From Corallium rubrum (Eukaryota > Cnidaria > Anthozoa > Scleralcyonacea > Coralliidae): DNA of 64,000 nt. The first letter of the stretch is position 1, and the number at the start of each line of letters is the position of its first letter. Below are positions 11,641-22,357 of the stretch, one piece after another. The DNA lies in assembly GCA_964035015.1 (NCBI GenBank), contig OZ036015.1, positions 2,727,501 through 2,791,500 on the forward strand, in the 5' to 3' direction. The notes beneath the pieces were generated by a model, which ran no database searches, was not told the origin of the DNA, and saw nothing but the letters and a program-made list of their open reading frames with translations. Position numbers and translations under genes: made by a program.

Positions 11641-11724
11641 CTAGAAGTAACGTAAGATAATAATGTCTTCAGAATGCAAAGATAACGGTTTTAAATTGTT
11701 AAATTTGGAATATGCCAAGGAGTT

Positions 11725-12170
11725 GTAAACAAAGTGACAAGCACATGTAAAGCACGTGTAAAACACACGTAAAGCACGTGTAAAGCACGTGTAAAGCACG
11801 TGTAAAGCACGTGTAAAGCACGTGTAAAACACATGTAAAGCATGTGTAAAACACACGTGACTCACGTGTAAAACATATCCGAAGCACGTGTAAAACACAT
11901 GTAAAGCACGTGCTAAACACATGTGAAGAACGTGTAAAGACATTTGAAACACGTGTAAGGCATATACAAAGCACATGTGAAGCACGTGTAAAGCACATTT
12001 GAAGCACGTGTAAAGCATATGTAAAGCACGTGTAAAGCACATATGAAGCACCTTTAAATACATGTGAAGTACGGGTAAAGTACATGTGAAGTACGTGTAC
12101 AGTGCATGTGAACCACGTGTGAAGTACATGTAAAGCACGTAATAAAGTACACGTGAACTACGTAACAAAA
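11725..12170 (+). repeat. 11-bp minisatellite (CACGTGTAAAG)n
   Basis: About 40 units of 11 bp with CACGTG or CACATGTG cores, degenerating rightwards. Lies between Gene B exons 12332 and 11640. The minus-strand Cys-Phe-Thr-Arg frames are by-products. Related in sequence to the 22-bp satellite at 60570-64000. Confidence 0.93.
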
Positions 12171-12331
12171 ATAACGGGTTTTTTAAACTTATGACAAAAA
12201 AATGTATGCTAGCTGTTTTGTCCTTGAAAAAAGAGTAGTCTCTTCTTCGATTAATAAAAAATTGCCATACTGCCACGAGATATTTTTCGCGAGTTTTTCA
12301 CGAGTAAAAAATGTCGTTGGCATTTCATTAC

Positions 12332-12386
12332 CTGCAGGTCTTTTAAAAACCTTAACACTGTTACTCCAGTCTGTTGAGTAGTTGTT
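12332..12386 (-). CDS. Gene B exon: membrane-proximal module 1, closing exon
   Basis: A 55-bp exon (phase 0 in, phase 1 out) coding NNYSTDWSNSVKVFKRPA. It is the counterpart of the 46-bp exons at 8187-8232 and 52231-52276 (Y/F-x-x-x-W-S-[DEN]-S-x-x-V pattern). Acceptor ttcttag, donor gtaatg. Too short for an open-reading-frame search; supported by phase and paralogy. Confidence 0.75.
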
Positions 12387-12489
12387 CTAAGAAAGATATT
12401 GTCACTTTGTTAGTCTTAAAGGGCAAATAGAAGGTAAAAAATGTACAGTATATATTGCATTCTTTTCATCCGAGATTGGTAGCACAGTC

Positions 12490-13500
12490 GTTAGCGCACA
12501 TGTAGTAAGTAACACTAGATAAATGAAGGATGGTCCTACTGGACCTCTAGAGAGAACAGTTTAGATATAACTGATAGGGTTATCCAGTATAAATAAAGTT
12601 AGTTTAGTTACTCCAGTTTCCTTCTGTAGTAACACTGGATAAATGAAGGATGGTTCTTACTGGACCTCTAGGGAGAACAGTTTAGATATGACTGATAGGG
12701 TTATCCAGTATAAATAAAGTTAGTTTAGTTGACTCCAGTTTCCTTCTGTAGTAAAACTGGATCAATGAAGGATGGTCCTTACTGGACCTCTAGAGAGAAC
12801 AGTTTAGATATGACTGATAGAGTTATCCAGTAAAAATAAAGTTAGTTTAGCTTACTCCAGTTTCCTTCTGTAGTAACACTGGATCAATGAAGGATGGTCC
12901 TTACTGGACCACTAGAGAGAACAGTTTAGATATGACTGATAGAGTTATCCAGTATAAATAAAGTTAGTTTAGTTTACTCCAGTTTCCTTCTGTAGTAACA
13001 CTGGACCAATGAGGGATGGTCCTTACTGGACCTCTAGAGAGAGCAGTTTAGATATGACTGATAGGGTTATCCAGTATAAATAAAGTTAGTTTAATTTACT
13101 CCAGTTTCCTTCTGTAGTAACACTGGACCAATGAGGGATGGTCCTTACTGGACCTCTAGAGAGAGCAGTTTAGCTATGACTGATAGAGTTATCCAGTATA
13201 AATAAAGTTAGTTTAGTTTATACATGTACTAAGGATTTTGGGTGAAGGAAAATTCGAGTGTAGAATATATACATTTTAAGACCAAACCGGAACCAGTTGC
13301 AAAAAATGCAACTACACAGGCCTTCCGGCAGGAATTGAACCCACGACCTTGCGACTCTAGTGCAATGCTCTGACCACTGAGCCACGGAGGGCGTTGCCGA
13401 GAGCTTGATCGCGAGTTCTGTATATATAACTGGTTTCCTTCTGTAGTAACACTGAATCAATGAGGGATGGAGGTACTTTCCACACCTTTTATATAGATAA
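12490..13500 (+). repeat. ~122-bp tandem repeat, interrupted by SINE-B
   Basis: Six consecutive units start near 12511, 12631, 12753, 12875, 12997 and 13119 (aacactggatcaatgaagga...), each ending tccagtataaataaagttag. The array breaks at 13217 where SINE-B is inserted and resumes at 13432 (tttccttctgtagtaacact), ending about 15 bp from Gene B exon 13514-13769. The unit end resembles a LINE 3' end (gtataaataaagtt also ends the LINE at 26306). Confidence 0.9.
13217..13432 (-). mobile_element. SINE-B (tRNA-derived)
   Basis: Minus-strand tRNA-like head at about 13320-13396: GTGGCTCAGTGGTCAGAGCA (A box) and GGTCGTGGGTTCAATTCC (B box), then body gcaactggttccggtttggt and tail attttccttcacc. A close copy is at 51175-51380. 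The loop triplet reads AGA but the body lacks a serine-type long arm, so parentage is left open. Confidence 0.85.
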
Positions 13501-13513
13501 AAAAGTCATTTAC

Positions 13514-13769
13514 CTTGCTTTCAATAAACCTTAAGAACACTATATAATCCGTGTCTTCTTTTAATGGTTGATTGAAGTAACTTGCTTTGCTTAAGTTGTA
13601 CCACATTCCATCACCAATTACGAACGTTCTTGAAAGACCACTGGCGTTCAAACCAGCAGTAACGTAAGGAGCCGACGAGCCATTCACAAATGGTTTTAAC
13701 TCGTCTAATGCGTACTCGTCAGTTGTTTTACTTGAAATATTGGAAGCTTGAACAATGACCAATATTGAT
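13514..13769 (-). CDS. Gene B exon: membrane-proximal module 1, core
   Basis: A 256-bp exon (phase 2 in, phase 0 out). It contains SILVIVQASNISS, YVTAGLNASG, SRTFVIGDGMWYNLS and NQPLKEDTDYIVFLRFIES, closely matching the membrane-proximal FN3-like region of metazoan receptor PTPs, where an interaction strand (Y-x-A-A-x-[LF]), an F-x-V-G-D-[GN] turn and a N-x-P-L-x-x-x-x-x-Y-x-[VI]-[FY]-x-R strand recur. Unlike the second module it has no polybasic cleavage site. Its 5' end touches a 1.7-kb triplet-rich array. Confidence 0.85.
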
Positions 13770-13781
13770 CTAAAAACATAA

Positions 13782-15510
13782 ATGATAATGATGATGACGA
13801 TGATGACGATAGTGGTGGTGGTAATGATGGTGGTGGAAGTGGTGGTGATGAGGGTAGTAGTGTTGGTGATGATGGTAGTAGTGTTGGTGATGATCGTAGT
13901 AGTGTTAGTGGTGATCGTAGTAGTGTTGGTGGTGATGGTAGTAGTGTTGGTGGTGATGGTAGTAGTGTTGGTGATGATGGTAGTAGTGTTGGTAGTGATG
14001 GTGGTACTGTTGGTGGTGATGGTAGTAGTGTTGGTGGTGATGGTAGTAGTGTTGGTGGTGATGGTGGTAGTGTTGGTGGTGATGGTAGTAGTGTTGGTGG
14101 TGATGGTAGTAGTGTTGGTGGTGATGGTAGTAGTGTTGGTGGTGATGGTAGTAGTGTTGGTGGTGATGGTAGTAGTGTTGGTGGTGATGGTGGTAGTGTT
14201 GGTGGTGATGGTGGTAGTGTTGGTGGTGATGGTAGTAGTGTTGGTGGTGATGGTGGTAGTGTTAGTGGTGATGGTAGTAGTGTTGGTGATGATGGTAGTA
14301 GTGTTGGTGGTGATGGTGGTAGTGTTGGTGGTGATGGTAGTAGTGTTGGTGGTGATGGTAGTAGTGTTGGTTGTGATGGTGGTAGTGTTAGTGGTGATGG
14401 TAGTAGTGTTGGTGATGATGGTAGTAGTGTTGGTGGTGATGGTGGTAGTGTTGGTGGTGATGGTGGTAGTGTTGGTGGTGATGGTAGTAGTGTTGGTGGT
14501 GATGGTGGTAGTGTTGGTGGTGATGGTAGTAGTGTTGGTGGTGATGGTAGTAGTGTTGGTGGTGATGGTAGTAGTGTTGGTGGTTATGGTAGTAGTGTTG
14601 GTGGTGATGGTAGTAGTGTTGGTGGTGATAGTAGTAGTGTTGGTGGTGATGGTAGTAGTGTTGGTGGTGATGGTAGTAGTGTTGGTGGTGATGGTAGTAG
14701 TGTTGGTGGTGATGGTAGTAGTGTTGGTGTTGGTGTTGGTGGTGATGGTAGTACTGTTGGTGGTGATGGTAGTAGTGTTGGTGGTGGTGATGGTAGTAGT
14801 GTTGGTGGTGGTGGTGGTGGTGATGATGGTGATGATGATGGTGGTGGTGATAATAGCAGTGTTGGTGATGGTGGTGATGGTAGTACTGTTGGTGGTGATG
14901 GTAGTAGTGTTGGTGGTGGTGATGGTAGTAGTGTTGGTGTTGGTGGTGGTGGTGATGATGGTGATGATGATGGTGGTGGTGATGATAGCAGTGTTGGTAG
15001 TGGTGGTGATGGTGATGGTAATGATTGGTGGTGTTGGTAGTAGTGATTGGTGGTGATGGTAGTACTGTTGGCGGTGATGGTAGTAGTGTTGGGGGTGGTG
15101 ATGGTGGTGGTGATGGTAGTAGTGTTGCTGTTGGTGGTGGTGATGATGGTAGTGGTGATGGTGGCGGTGGAAGTGGTGGTGGTGATTATGGTGGTGATGA
15201 TGATGATGGTGGCGATGAGGGTAGTGGTGATGGTAGTAGTGTTGGTGGTGGTGGTGGTGATGATAATGGGTGTGGTAATGGTAGTAGTGTTGGTGATGGT
15301 GGTGGTGGTGGTGGTGGAAGTGGTGGTGGTGATTATGGTGGTGATGATGATGATGGTGGCGATGAGGGTAGTGGTGATGGTAGTAGTGTTGGTGGTGATG
15401 ATAATGGGTGTGGTAATGGTAGTAGTGTTGGTGATGGTGGTGGTGATGATGATGGTCGTGATGATGGTGGTGGCGATGATGGTGGTATTAGTGATGATGA
15501 CGGTGGTACT
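13782..15510 (+). repeat. 21-bp (GGTGGTGATGGTAGTAGTGTT)-type triplet-rich array
   Basis: About 1.7 kb of 21-bp units with GGT/GAT/AGT triplets, starting 13 bp from Gene B exon 13514-13769 and passing into more irregular GGT/GAT repeats after 14800. Long open frames (Val-Met-Val, Gly-Asp-Gly-Ser) result from the triplet periodicity. Confidence 0.95.
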
Positions 15511-15516
15511 GGTGTT

Positions 15517-15845
15517 GGTGATAGTGATAGTGATAGTGATAGTGATAGTGATAGTGATAGTGATAGTGATAGTGATAGTGATAGTGATAGTGATAGTGAT
15601 AGTGATAGTGATAGTGATAGTGATAGTGATAGTGATAGTGATAGTGATAGTGATAGTGATAGTGATAGTGATAGTGATAGTGATAGTGATAGTGATAGTG
15701 ATAGTGATAGTGATAGTGATAGTGATAGTGATAGTGATAGTGATAGTGATAGTGATAGTGATAGTGATAGTGATAGTGATAGTGATAGTGATAGTGATAG
15801 TGATAGTGATAGTGATAGTGATAGTGATAGTGATGGTGATGGTGA
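15517..15845 (+). repeat. (GATAGT)n hexanucleotide microsatellite
   Basis: About 52 perfect GATAGT units, then GATGGT. Ser-Asp, Val-Ile and His-Tyr frames are artefacts. Lies 120 bp from Gene B exon 15966-16038. Confidence 0.97.
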
Positions 15846-15965
15846 TAGATCAATGAATCAACGAATGAACCGACGAACAGACAGACCGACTAGCGGAGGG
15901 ACGAAAGGAAATATTACTATTGTTTTCATGTATCAATTCATCAAGTTATCACTTTATTAACTTAC

Positions 15966-16038
15966 TGAACTTTGTCTCGTGGCTTTTCCAAATTTATGTT
16001 CAGGCTGTAATAAGTTTTGTTGCTTGGCATAATACGTT
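15966..16038 (-). CDS. Gene B exon: membrane-proximal module 1, linker exon
   Basis: A 73-bp exon (phase 1 in, phase 2 out) coding RIMPSNKTYYSLNINLEKPR and a few residues more. It is the divergent copy of the 76-bp linker exons at 9469-9544 and 54110-54185, sharing the P-x(n)-Y-x-[VL]-x-[LI]-x-K-P pattern. Recognised by homology to those copies, splice signals (gtcttag acceptor, gtaagt donor) and frame continuity. Confidence 0.75.
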
Positions 16039-16162
16039 CTAAGACAAATAAAAATGTAAATAAAATTATAAGCACAATTATAAATAAAATTGCAATAACA
16101 TAAATATGGCATAATATTAACATAACAGTTTAAAATTTTTTTATATAATTGTCTCTTCAACT

Positions 16163-16840
16163 ACACGTGTAAAAACGCACAAGTTGTTCACGGTTGTTAA
16201 CAGGCGTGAACAATGTTATGCTGCACTTATAGTTCGAACAACAGATAACTCAACAGTCATGAAAAAGTTGTTCTAACAGCACATTTTTATAACCAACAAC
16301 GTTGTTCGCACATGATACAACATGTTGTAACAGCATGATGAAGTAACAAGGTTGACCAACAATGTTACAACAATTGTGAACATGACTAGTGTATCAACAC
16401 GTCCTTCGGTTGTTTCAACATGCGCGGACAACTGTTGTTGTTTCATGAAGCTATAACATGATGATGAAACAATAGACGTTAGGTGGACGTTCATCAAACT
16501 CAATTACTCAGAAAAGATTTCTGAGACCCCAGATAGGGTTCGTACCTGAAACCTTCTAATGATCAGTTAGACGCTCTAACCATTGAGCTACTGAGGCTCA
16601 GATGGAGAGCTAAGGTTGTAAATTCATAGTCATATGTGCTTCCTAAGCAGTAGCATTTGCATATGAGATGTAGTTAAAATGATAAGTTGTACGTACCACA
16701 TGCACTACATGTATACGTACAACTTATCATGTCACGATGAAACAATGATGAACAATATTGTTAATTCATCAAGGTTGTTCACACATGATAACAACGTTGT
16801 TACAGCATTGTTCAGGCAACAATGAGATTTTTACGCGTGT
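16163..16840. mobile_element. Non-autonomous DNA transposon with ACACGYGTAAAAA ends, split by SINE-A
   Basis: Left end acacgtgtaaaaacgc and right end tttttacgcgtgt are inverted. Interior is full of GTTGTT/AACAAC words in both orientations (gttgttcacggttgtt, aacaacgttgtt). A SINE-A copy sits at about 16478-16730 and the flanking interior (gatgaaacaatag / gatgaaacaatgatg) resumes after it. No transposase frame. Superfamily not assigned; target duplication unclear. Confidence 0.65.
16478..16735 (-). mobile_element. SINE-A copy nested in a DNA transposon
   Basis: tRNA-Thr-like head at about 16526-16597 on the minus strand (same anticodon arm, B box ggttcgtacc mutated) with the family tail (catatgactatgaatttaca, tacgtacaacttatca). 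Inserted in the transposon 16163-16840, so younger than it. Confidence 0.8.
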
Positions 16841-16902
16841 ATGTGAATATCTTTTTGGTTGAGTAGACAATAGACAATAATACAAAATAGATTTCTTCAC
16901 AC

Positions 16903-17183
16903 CATAGTCCCTAGAAATATATTGTCTGGAAACGCGGCCACAGTCTTTGTTCTAGGTTTTTGTTCACGTTTGTGCACCTTATTTCACCTTAACGCTTGCT
17001 GAACACATTGTATTTTTGGTATAATGAAGCAATCAACCAATAGCAGCGTTGCTTTATAAATATTAATCAACGTAAAACAAAAGATTGTGCACCTTATTTG
17101 CCACCCTCAACCTAAATTGTAGCTCATTGTTAACCGCTTTGATGTTCGCCGCGTCTCCAGACAATATAATTCTAGGGACTATG
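16903..17183. mobile_element. 281-bp MITE with 7-bp target duplication (copy 1)
   Basis: Inverted ends CATAGTCCCTAGAAATATAT and mirror (atataattctagggactatg) extending about 37 bp, flanked by TTCACAC at 16896-16902 and 17184-17190. Same family as 41878-42161 in opposite orientation. No coding capacity; CA ends and 7-bp duplication suggest hAT or P type. Confidence 0.88.
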
Positions 17184-17394
17184 TTCACACACATGTTTAC
17201 CTAATTACAATTAAATCTTAATATGTATATACTGGAGCAAGAGAAGAGAGATATTAGAGACATTAAGATTGGTGGGTTTTTTTGCAACCGCAAACGTCAA
17301 GATGTCACATGACCTCACGCTTGCCGTCAGGTTTGTCGTCTGTGGTTCACGTTTCAACGCCAACACGTGCTTCTAGAGGTTAGTCATTCACCGC

Positions 17395-18850
17395 ATGAAG
17401 ATATTGGCATAGGATGGGGCCATTTTGGTTCCCATTGCCGTGCCGTGTTTCTGCAAATAGAGTGATTGTCAAAAGTAAAGTAGTTATATTTTAGAATGAA
17501 ATCAAAAAATTGTGTAATAACTGGAATTAGTATAAATTTACAAGTTTATAAGGCAAATCCTCGAATTTCATTGGCTATTGCAGGAGTTTATAATTGGTGA
17601 TATAAACCTCTGGGATAAACCACTGAAAGTCATTCTTTTAAAAAAAATGACCAATGACAAAATGTGTAGTATAGCACGAACAACGATCATTAGAGCCAGC
17701 GGTTGTTATGTTACGCAACAATGGCGCCGAAATTATAACGGAGTATGCAAATGAAAGAAGAAATTGAACATTTAGGCGAAGCAATACATTCTACAGAAGA
17801 AAAATGGCTACAAAATGGTTAGAATGGAAATTATTAATGGTAAGAGCGTTAAATTGTTTATCTGTGTTCGTTTAAAACGAAATAACTGCAAACAAAACAC
17901 ATTTCAAAATTACGCTTGCTGTTGACAAGATTTCGTGATGTAAACTATATGCTAAATTGAATGTTTCTTTCAACTTTTTGTCACTTTTACAAATCAAAGG
18001 AGTGGATATATATTGTTTCAATATTGTACATGAAAATCCATGCTAAATTATGCAAGAAAACTTTACTTTTCCATCGGTTACTGTACCGGCCAAGGAGATG
18101 TCCGAAATGACCGTTGAACGTTTGTTGTTGGCAGTTAAAAAATGCATTAAACGAGCCTCAAAGAATATGTTATGTTCGAGAATTTATTTAACTTTTGTTG
18201 GTAAATTTATACTAAAACAATTAGACAACTCGCCCTCGTTTTCTATTCGCTCATAGAAAACTCGGGCTCGTTGTCTAATTGTTAAGTAGAGGCCAATCAT
18301 TCGAATAGAAATCTTTCAGTGATAAAATGCAAGAATCAATTCCTTCTTGTATAGGAATGTTGGTGTAAAGTGACTTTACATCAATTGTGGCTAAAATAGT
18401 GTTTTCCAGGAGCGGAGTTGTTAAATTAAAAATGAAACGTAAGAAATGGTTTGTGTCTTTGATATAGGATGGAAAGATTTCACGGATTGGTTTCGAATAA
18501 TAATCAACAAAGGCGGAAAGGTTGTCAGTGGGAGAGCCACAACCGGATATAATTGGACGTCCTGGTGTATTTGGTTTGTGGATTTTGGGTAGTAAATAGA
18601 AAACTGGTATACGTGGATTTGGATCTGGAGTGAGAAACTTAATGGTTTTGTAGTCAATTAGACTCTCCGATTGGATGGTTCGTAGGTACTGAGTGATATT
18701 TGAGGACAATTGGTTAAGAGTATCTCTGGAATTTGATTGAATTAGTTCGTAATTTTGAGGGTTGGACAGTTGTGTAAGTGCCTCAGCCTCATAGTCAACT
18801 GATGACCAGATCACTGTGGCACCACCCTTATCCGCTGGTTTAATGAGGTA
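17395..18850 (-). pseudogene. Penelope-like reverse transcriptase fragment, interrupted
   Basis: Minus strand 18845-18275 reads NYLIKPADKGGATVIW, FYLLPKIHKPNTPGRPIISG, TIDVKSLYTNIPIQEGI, the N-terminal and first RT motifs of Penelope-like elements. After about 730 bp of foreign DNA (17545-18272) the frame resumes near 17544 with FFDFILKYNYFTFDNH and, after a one-base shift, QKHGTAMGTKMAPSYANIFM. No YxDD region or GIY-YIG domain remains. Clearly dead. Confidence 0.85.
17526..18290. mobile_element. Insertion inside the Penelope fragment, with hairpin end
   Basis: A 15-bp inverted repeat (ttagtataaatttac at 17526, gtaaatttatactaa at 18201) and a 65-bp near-perfect hairpin at 18217-18285 (aacaattagacaactcgccc ... 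gggctcgttgtctaattgtt). Interior has no recognised gene; a plus frame at 18050-18256 is too short to support. Exact borders uncertain. Confidence 0.5.
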
Positions 18851-18859
18851 ATTTTTTCG

Positions 18860-19625
18860 CTACTTAACCATTGCACAGCAACGTTTAAAGCCTACAAAAT
18901 GTTTCTTGTCTTAAGAACTATAATTTCTGATTAATGGGGCTCTATAGCAAATTTTCCTGGCGAATTTTAACATCTTATTCAAGAGTTACGAGTGGGATAA
19001 AAACAAATTTGTCTCTTTCTGGATGTCCCAATTATGATAATGGTTTACATTTTTTTTGAAAATAGTCAACACAGACGTTACTTATGCTTTACATGGTACT
19101 TTCTTTTTAGGAAATGGCTCCTTTTCGATGATCTATTGTACGATATATTGTTGTGCAAGGAAGTACTTGCACGAAGACCTTCGTCGCCATTTGAATGGGA
19201 TAAGAGTGAGCTATTCAACACTCCAGATAAAGTGACGTTGAAGGAAAACTGAAAAATGAAAATAACTAACCTTTGTGCCGCCGACATGTTGATTTTTTTA
19301 CTCTCATGATTATTTGCTTTAATGCACCTGAATCTTAATGGCCTAAAAACACATACCGCGAACGGCAAACGGCTGACCTCAAACTGCAGTTTGCAGTTTG
19401 TGGTAAACGTGGATCTTAAGACTTAAGGTCTGTATTAGGGTCATTTCAACGGAAAAAAATAAGTCGCGACTTAATTAAGACGCGTACACACTCGTATATA
19501 TAGGCCAGTATAAATGGCCAATTTGTTCTATTTGTTGCTTCTATCAAGAATTATAAGCTAAATAGCATTGTGCTTGCGCGTTGTATTATAAAATTATATT
19601 GGACGGGTCGCGGTATAAAGAAAAG
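18860..19625. other. No recognised feature
   Basis: Intronic DNA of Gene B. A 96-codon minus frame at 19078-19368 and a 72-codon plus frame overlap each other and show no domain; neither is supported as a gene. Confidence 0.4.
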
Positions 19626-19628
19626 ACA

Positions 19629-20062
19629 GACGATCTATCTGGTCATTGGAAGATTGCAAGTTCGAACCCTGTCTTGGGTTCATAAACATTTTCTGAGTAA
19701 TTAAGCTTGATGAACGTCTACCAAACGTCTGTCCCATTACACCAAGCTCACAAACGTACCACATGCACTACATGTATACGTACAACTTATCATTTTAACT
19801 ACATCTCATATGCAAACGCTACCACTTAGGAAACACATATGACTATGAATTTACAACCTTAGCTCTCCATCTGAGCCTCAGTGGCTCAATGGTTAGAGCG
19901 TCTAACTGGTCATTAGAAGGTTGCAGGTTTGAACCTTGTCTGGGGCTCAGAAATCTTTTCTGAGTAATTGAGCTTGATGAACGTCCAACAAACGTCTGTT
20001 ACATTACACCAAACTCGCAACGTACCACATACACTACATGTATACGTACAAATTATCATGTC
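19629..20062 (+). mobile_element. SINE-A, one truncated and one complete copy in tandem
   Basis: First copy starts inside the anticodon arm (tctatctggtcattgg) and has the full tail to 19790. Second copy has a complete 72-bp tRNA-Thr-like head at 19875-19946 (GCCTCAG...CTGGGGC, B box ggtttgaacc) preceded by the conserved leader cttagctctccatctgagcc and followed by the tail to about 20060. Ends about 110 bp from FN3 exon 20170. Confidence 0.85.
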
Positions 20063-20169
20063 GCAAACGATTACAGCGTTTAGAAGATACATCGCTGTCT
20101 CTAACCTTACTATATTTCAACACTGCCTACGCAGCACACTACTTTTATTGCACTAAATGCATTCGTTAC

Positions 20170-20457
20170 CTTGGTTTGTGATCTTGTTAATATTCTGACT
20201 AAAAACTCCATAACCAACTTTTGTTCCAGCGGACACCTTCACAAAATATTCCACAGCTGGTTGAAGATTTTTAATGTCGTAAGAAGTGACAGACTTAACT
20301 TCAAAACACTTTTCCTTATCTCCTGTAGTTGAATAGCAAATATTATATCTTGTAATAATGCCATTCAAAAGATCCTGTCTAGGAGACTGCCAAGAAACTT
20401 TCAATGTTGTTGAGTTTTGAGAAACAACAGCCACATTTAACGGAGGGCCACCGGGAA
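20170..20457 (-). CDS. Gene B exon: fibronectin type III domain 2
   Basis: A 288-bp phase-1 exon, the same length as the preceding FN3 exon. It reads VPGGPPLNVAVVSQNSTT, LKVSWQSPRQDLLNGIITRY, and ends in LQPAVEYFVKVSAGTKVGYG, with the Trp of strand B and Tyr of strand F of FN3 domains. Contains a Cys pair (NICYST, KCFEV) that FN3 domains usually lack. One-exon-one-domain phase-1 design allows shuffling or skipping. Confidence 0.9.
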
Positions 20458-20507
20458 CTATAAGACATAAATTTATAATAAATCTTTATCTTTGTTTGAT
20501 TGATTGA

Positions 20508-20832
20508 TTGTTCGTTCGTTCGTTCGTTCGTTCGTTCGTTCGTTCGTTCGTTCGTTCGTTCGTTCGTTCGTTCGTTCGTTCGTTCGTTCGTTCGTTCGTT
20601 CGTTCGTTCGTTCGTTCGTTCGTTCGTTCGTTCGTCCGTCCGTCCGTCCGTCCGTCCGTCCGTCCGTCGGTCCGTCCGTCCGTCCGTCCGTCCGTCCGTC
20701 CGTCCGTTCGTTCGTTCGTTCGTTCGTTCGTTCGTTCGTTCGTTCGTTCGTTCGTTCGTTCGTTCGTTCGTTCGTTCGTTCGTTCGTTCGTTCGTTCGTT
20801 CGTTCGTTCGTTCGTTCGTTCGTTCGTTCGTT
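20508..20832 (+). repeat. (TTCG)n/(TCCG)n tetranucleotide array
   Basis: About 32 TTCG, 17 TCCG, then 32 TTCG units, a symmetric core substitution block. Occupies almost all of the 387-bp intron between the two FN3 exons of Gene B, ending 12 bp from the exon at 20845. Arg-Ser-Phe-Val frames are artefacts. Confidence 0.97.
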
Positions 20833-20844
20833 ACGTTACTTCAC

Positions 20845-21132
20845 CTGCTTCGTCCGTTTGAAATGTTTTAGAAACGTTCTCGCCAACTCCATAAATGTTT
20901 CTTGCTTTAATAGCCACTTCATAATTCCTGTAAGGTTTCAGAACAATGTTTAATGTATAGTTTTTAATGCCGGCCTGTAGTGCGACAGTCTGTTTCTGCG
21001 TGCCATTTAAGAAGATCAGGAAATCAGTTACAGCACTGTGTCCTTCATTTTGAGGCAATGACCAAGAAACACGAGCTGATCTTGCTGTTATTGTGTCAAC
21101 GACAACATTTTGCACCGGATCAGGATGTAGAA
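20845..21132 (-). CDS. Gene B exon: fibronectin type III domain 1
   Basis: A 288-bp phase-1 exon coding exactly one FN3 domain: DPVQNVVVDTITARSARVSW, then the C-C' region, LKPYRNYEVAIKARNIYGVG (the Y-x-[VF]-x-[VI]-x-A-x-N-x-x-G core). FN3 modules are extracellular adhesion or spacer domains in receptor PTPs. The donor lies 12 bp from a TTCG/TCCG tetranucleotide array (20508-20832) that fills the whole next intron. Confidence 0.9.
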
Positions 21133-21252
21133 CTAAAGAATAAAATTAAGAAAAAGTTAATCAAAAATATACTGGCAACAATAGCTGTTGATAAAGTTGT
21201 GGTTAAACACCTTTCTAAAATAAATTATATTTAAAGTTGGTCAAACTCTCAC

Positions 21253-21379
21253 CATGACCACATAATTCGACTCGAAGACAAAAATCTTCTCCCTGTTTTG
21301 GGGTAATCTTTAAATATCTTGCATGAGCGATATCAAGCTTAACGACTGAAGCTTGATAGGCATTATTGTTTGCAGTAAC
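21253..21379 (-). CDS. Gene B exon: F5/8 type C domain, C-terminal part
   Basis: A 127-bp exon, phase 0 in and phase 1 out. It reads ARYLKITPKQGEDFCLRVEL then CGH, the standard closing strands of a discoidin domain (R-Y-[LV]-R-[IL]-x-P...[LM]-R-x-E-[LF]-x-G-C), preceded by VTANNNAYQASVVKLDIAH. Acceptor tctcag, donor gtgaga. It pairs by frame and fold with the exon at 22030-22307. Confidence 0.88.
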
Positions 21380-21519
21380 CTGAGAGAAAGAAAAACAAAC
21401 AAACAAACGATTGTATTAAAATGATTTTCTAATTTTTATTGTTCAAATAAAAAAACACCATATAAATTTTTTTGATAAAAATATAATTAAAGGAAAAATA
21501 TAATATTAAAAATAACGAG

Positions 21520-22010
21520 GACAACAATACCATCATCATCACCATTACCATCACTATCACCATCACCACGAACAGTACTATCATCACTATCATCATCACC
21601 ATCACTAACCACTGCCATCACTACAACCTCCATCACTGCCACTACCATCACCACAGCCACCATCACTACCATCACCATCACCATCACCACTATCATCATC
21701 ACCATCATCACCACCACCATTATCATCATCATCATCACCACAACCACCATCACTACCACTACCACCACCATCATCATCCGTACCTGTATCACTATCATCA
21801 CCAACACCAACACCAACACCAACACAATTACCACCACAACCACCATCATCATCATCACCACCACCATCATCACCATCATTACACCACCATCACCACTACC
21901 ACCACCACCACAATTAATCACCACCACCACCATCACGACCACATCACTACCACTACAACCATCACCAAGCACCAGCACTATAACCACCAACAACAACAAC
22001 CAAATCACGT
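21520..22010 (+). repeat. Imperfect (CCA/ATC)n triplet array
   Basis: About 490 bp of CAC, CAT and ATC triplets between the two F5/8 type C exons of Gene B, stopping about 20 bp from the exon at 22030. Confidence 0.93.
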
Positions 22011-22029
22011 AAAACGCAGTTACTCATAC

Positions 22030-22307
22030 CGTCTTCATCGTACTTGAACCCAGCCCAGCCGAAGTGCGACTGTATTGTAGTGAATAAGATTCTAGCCATT
22101 TTGTTTGTGCTTTGTCTCCAAATGTTGCAATGTATGTTATGTAATATTCTCTTTGAAGATCAATCTGAAAAAATTTTGATCCAGACTTTGTCGGACACCA
22201 GCCATTGTTTGTCACTCTGGCTTTATAGCCGTTTGCATCACTGGCGGTGAAGATGGTATTTGGAAATTTTCCAGAATCCTCTAATAATGGTTCGTTGCAA
22301 ATTAAAC
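22030..22307 (-). CDS. Gene B exon: F5/8 type C (discoidin) domain, first part
   Basis: A 278-bp exon, phase 1 in and phase 0 out. It starts with Cys-Leu-Ile-Cys-Asn and carries the discoidin signature: ASDANGY, WCPTKSGSKFFQIDL, then YYITYIATFGDK and WLESYSLQYS. F5/8 type C domains bind phospholipid, glycans or collagen outside the cell. The domain is completed by the exon at 21253-21379. The intron between them is filled by an imperfect CCA/ATC triplet array that begins about 20 bp from this exon's donor. Confidence 0.88.
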
Positions 22308-22357
22308 CTAGAGTACAAAAAGAAAAAAATTAGTAAAGAGTTGTGATATAAAAAAAC

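Noticed and set aside
13782..15960. Frames of 424, 311 and 269 codons rich in Val/Met, Gly/Asp/Ser and Ile/Val
   Set aside because: Products of GGT/GAT/AGT and GATAGT repeats.
18050..18256. 68-codon plus frame as a gene
   Set aside because: Lies inside the insertion splitting the Penelope fragment; ends in the hairpin; no homology.
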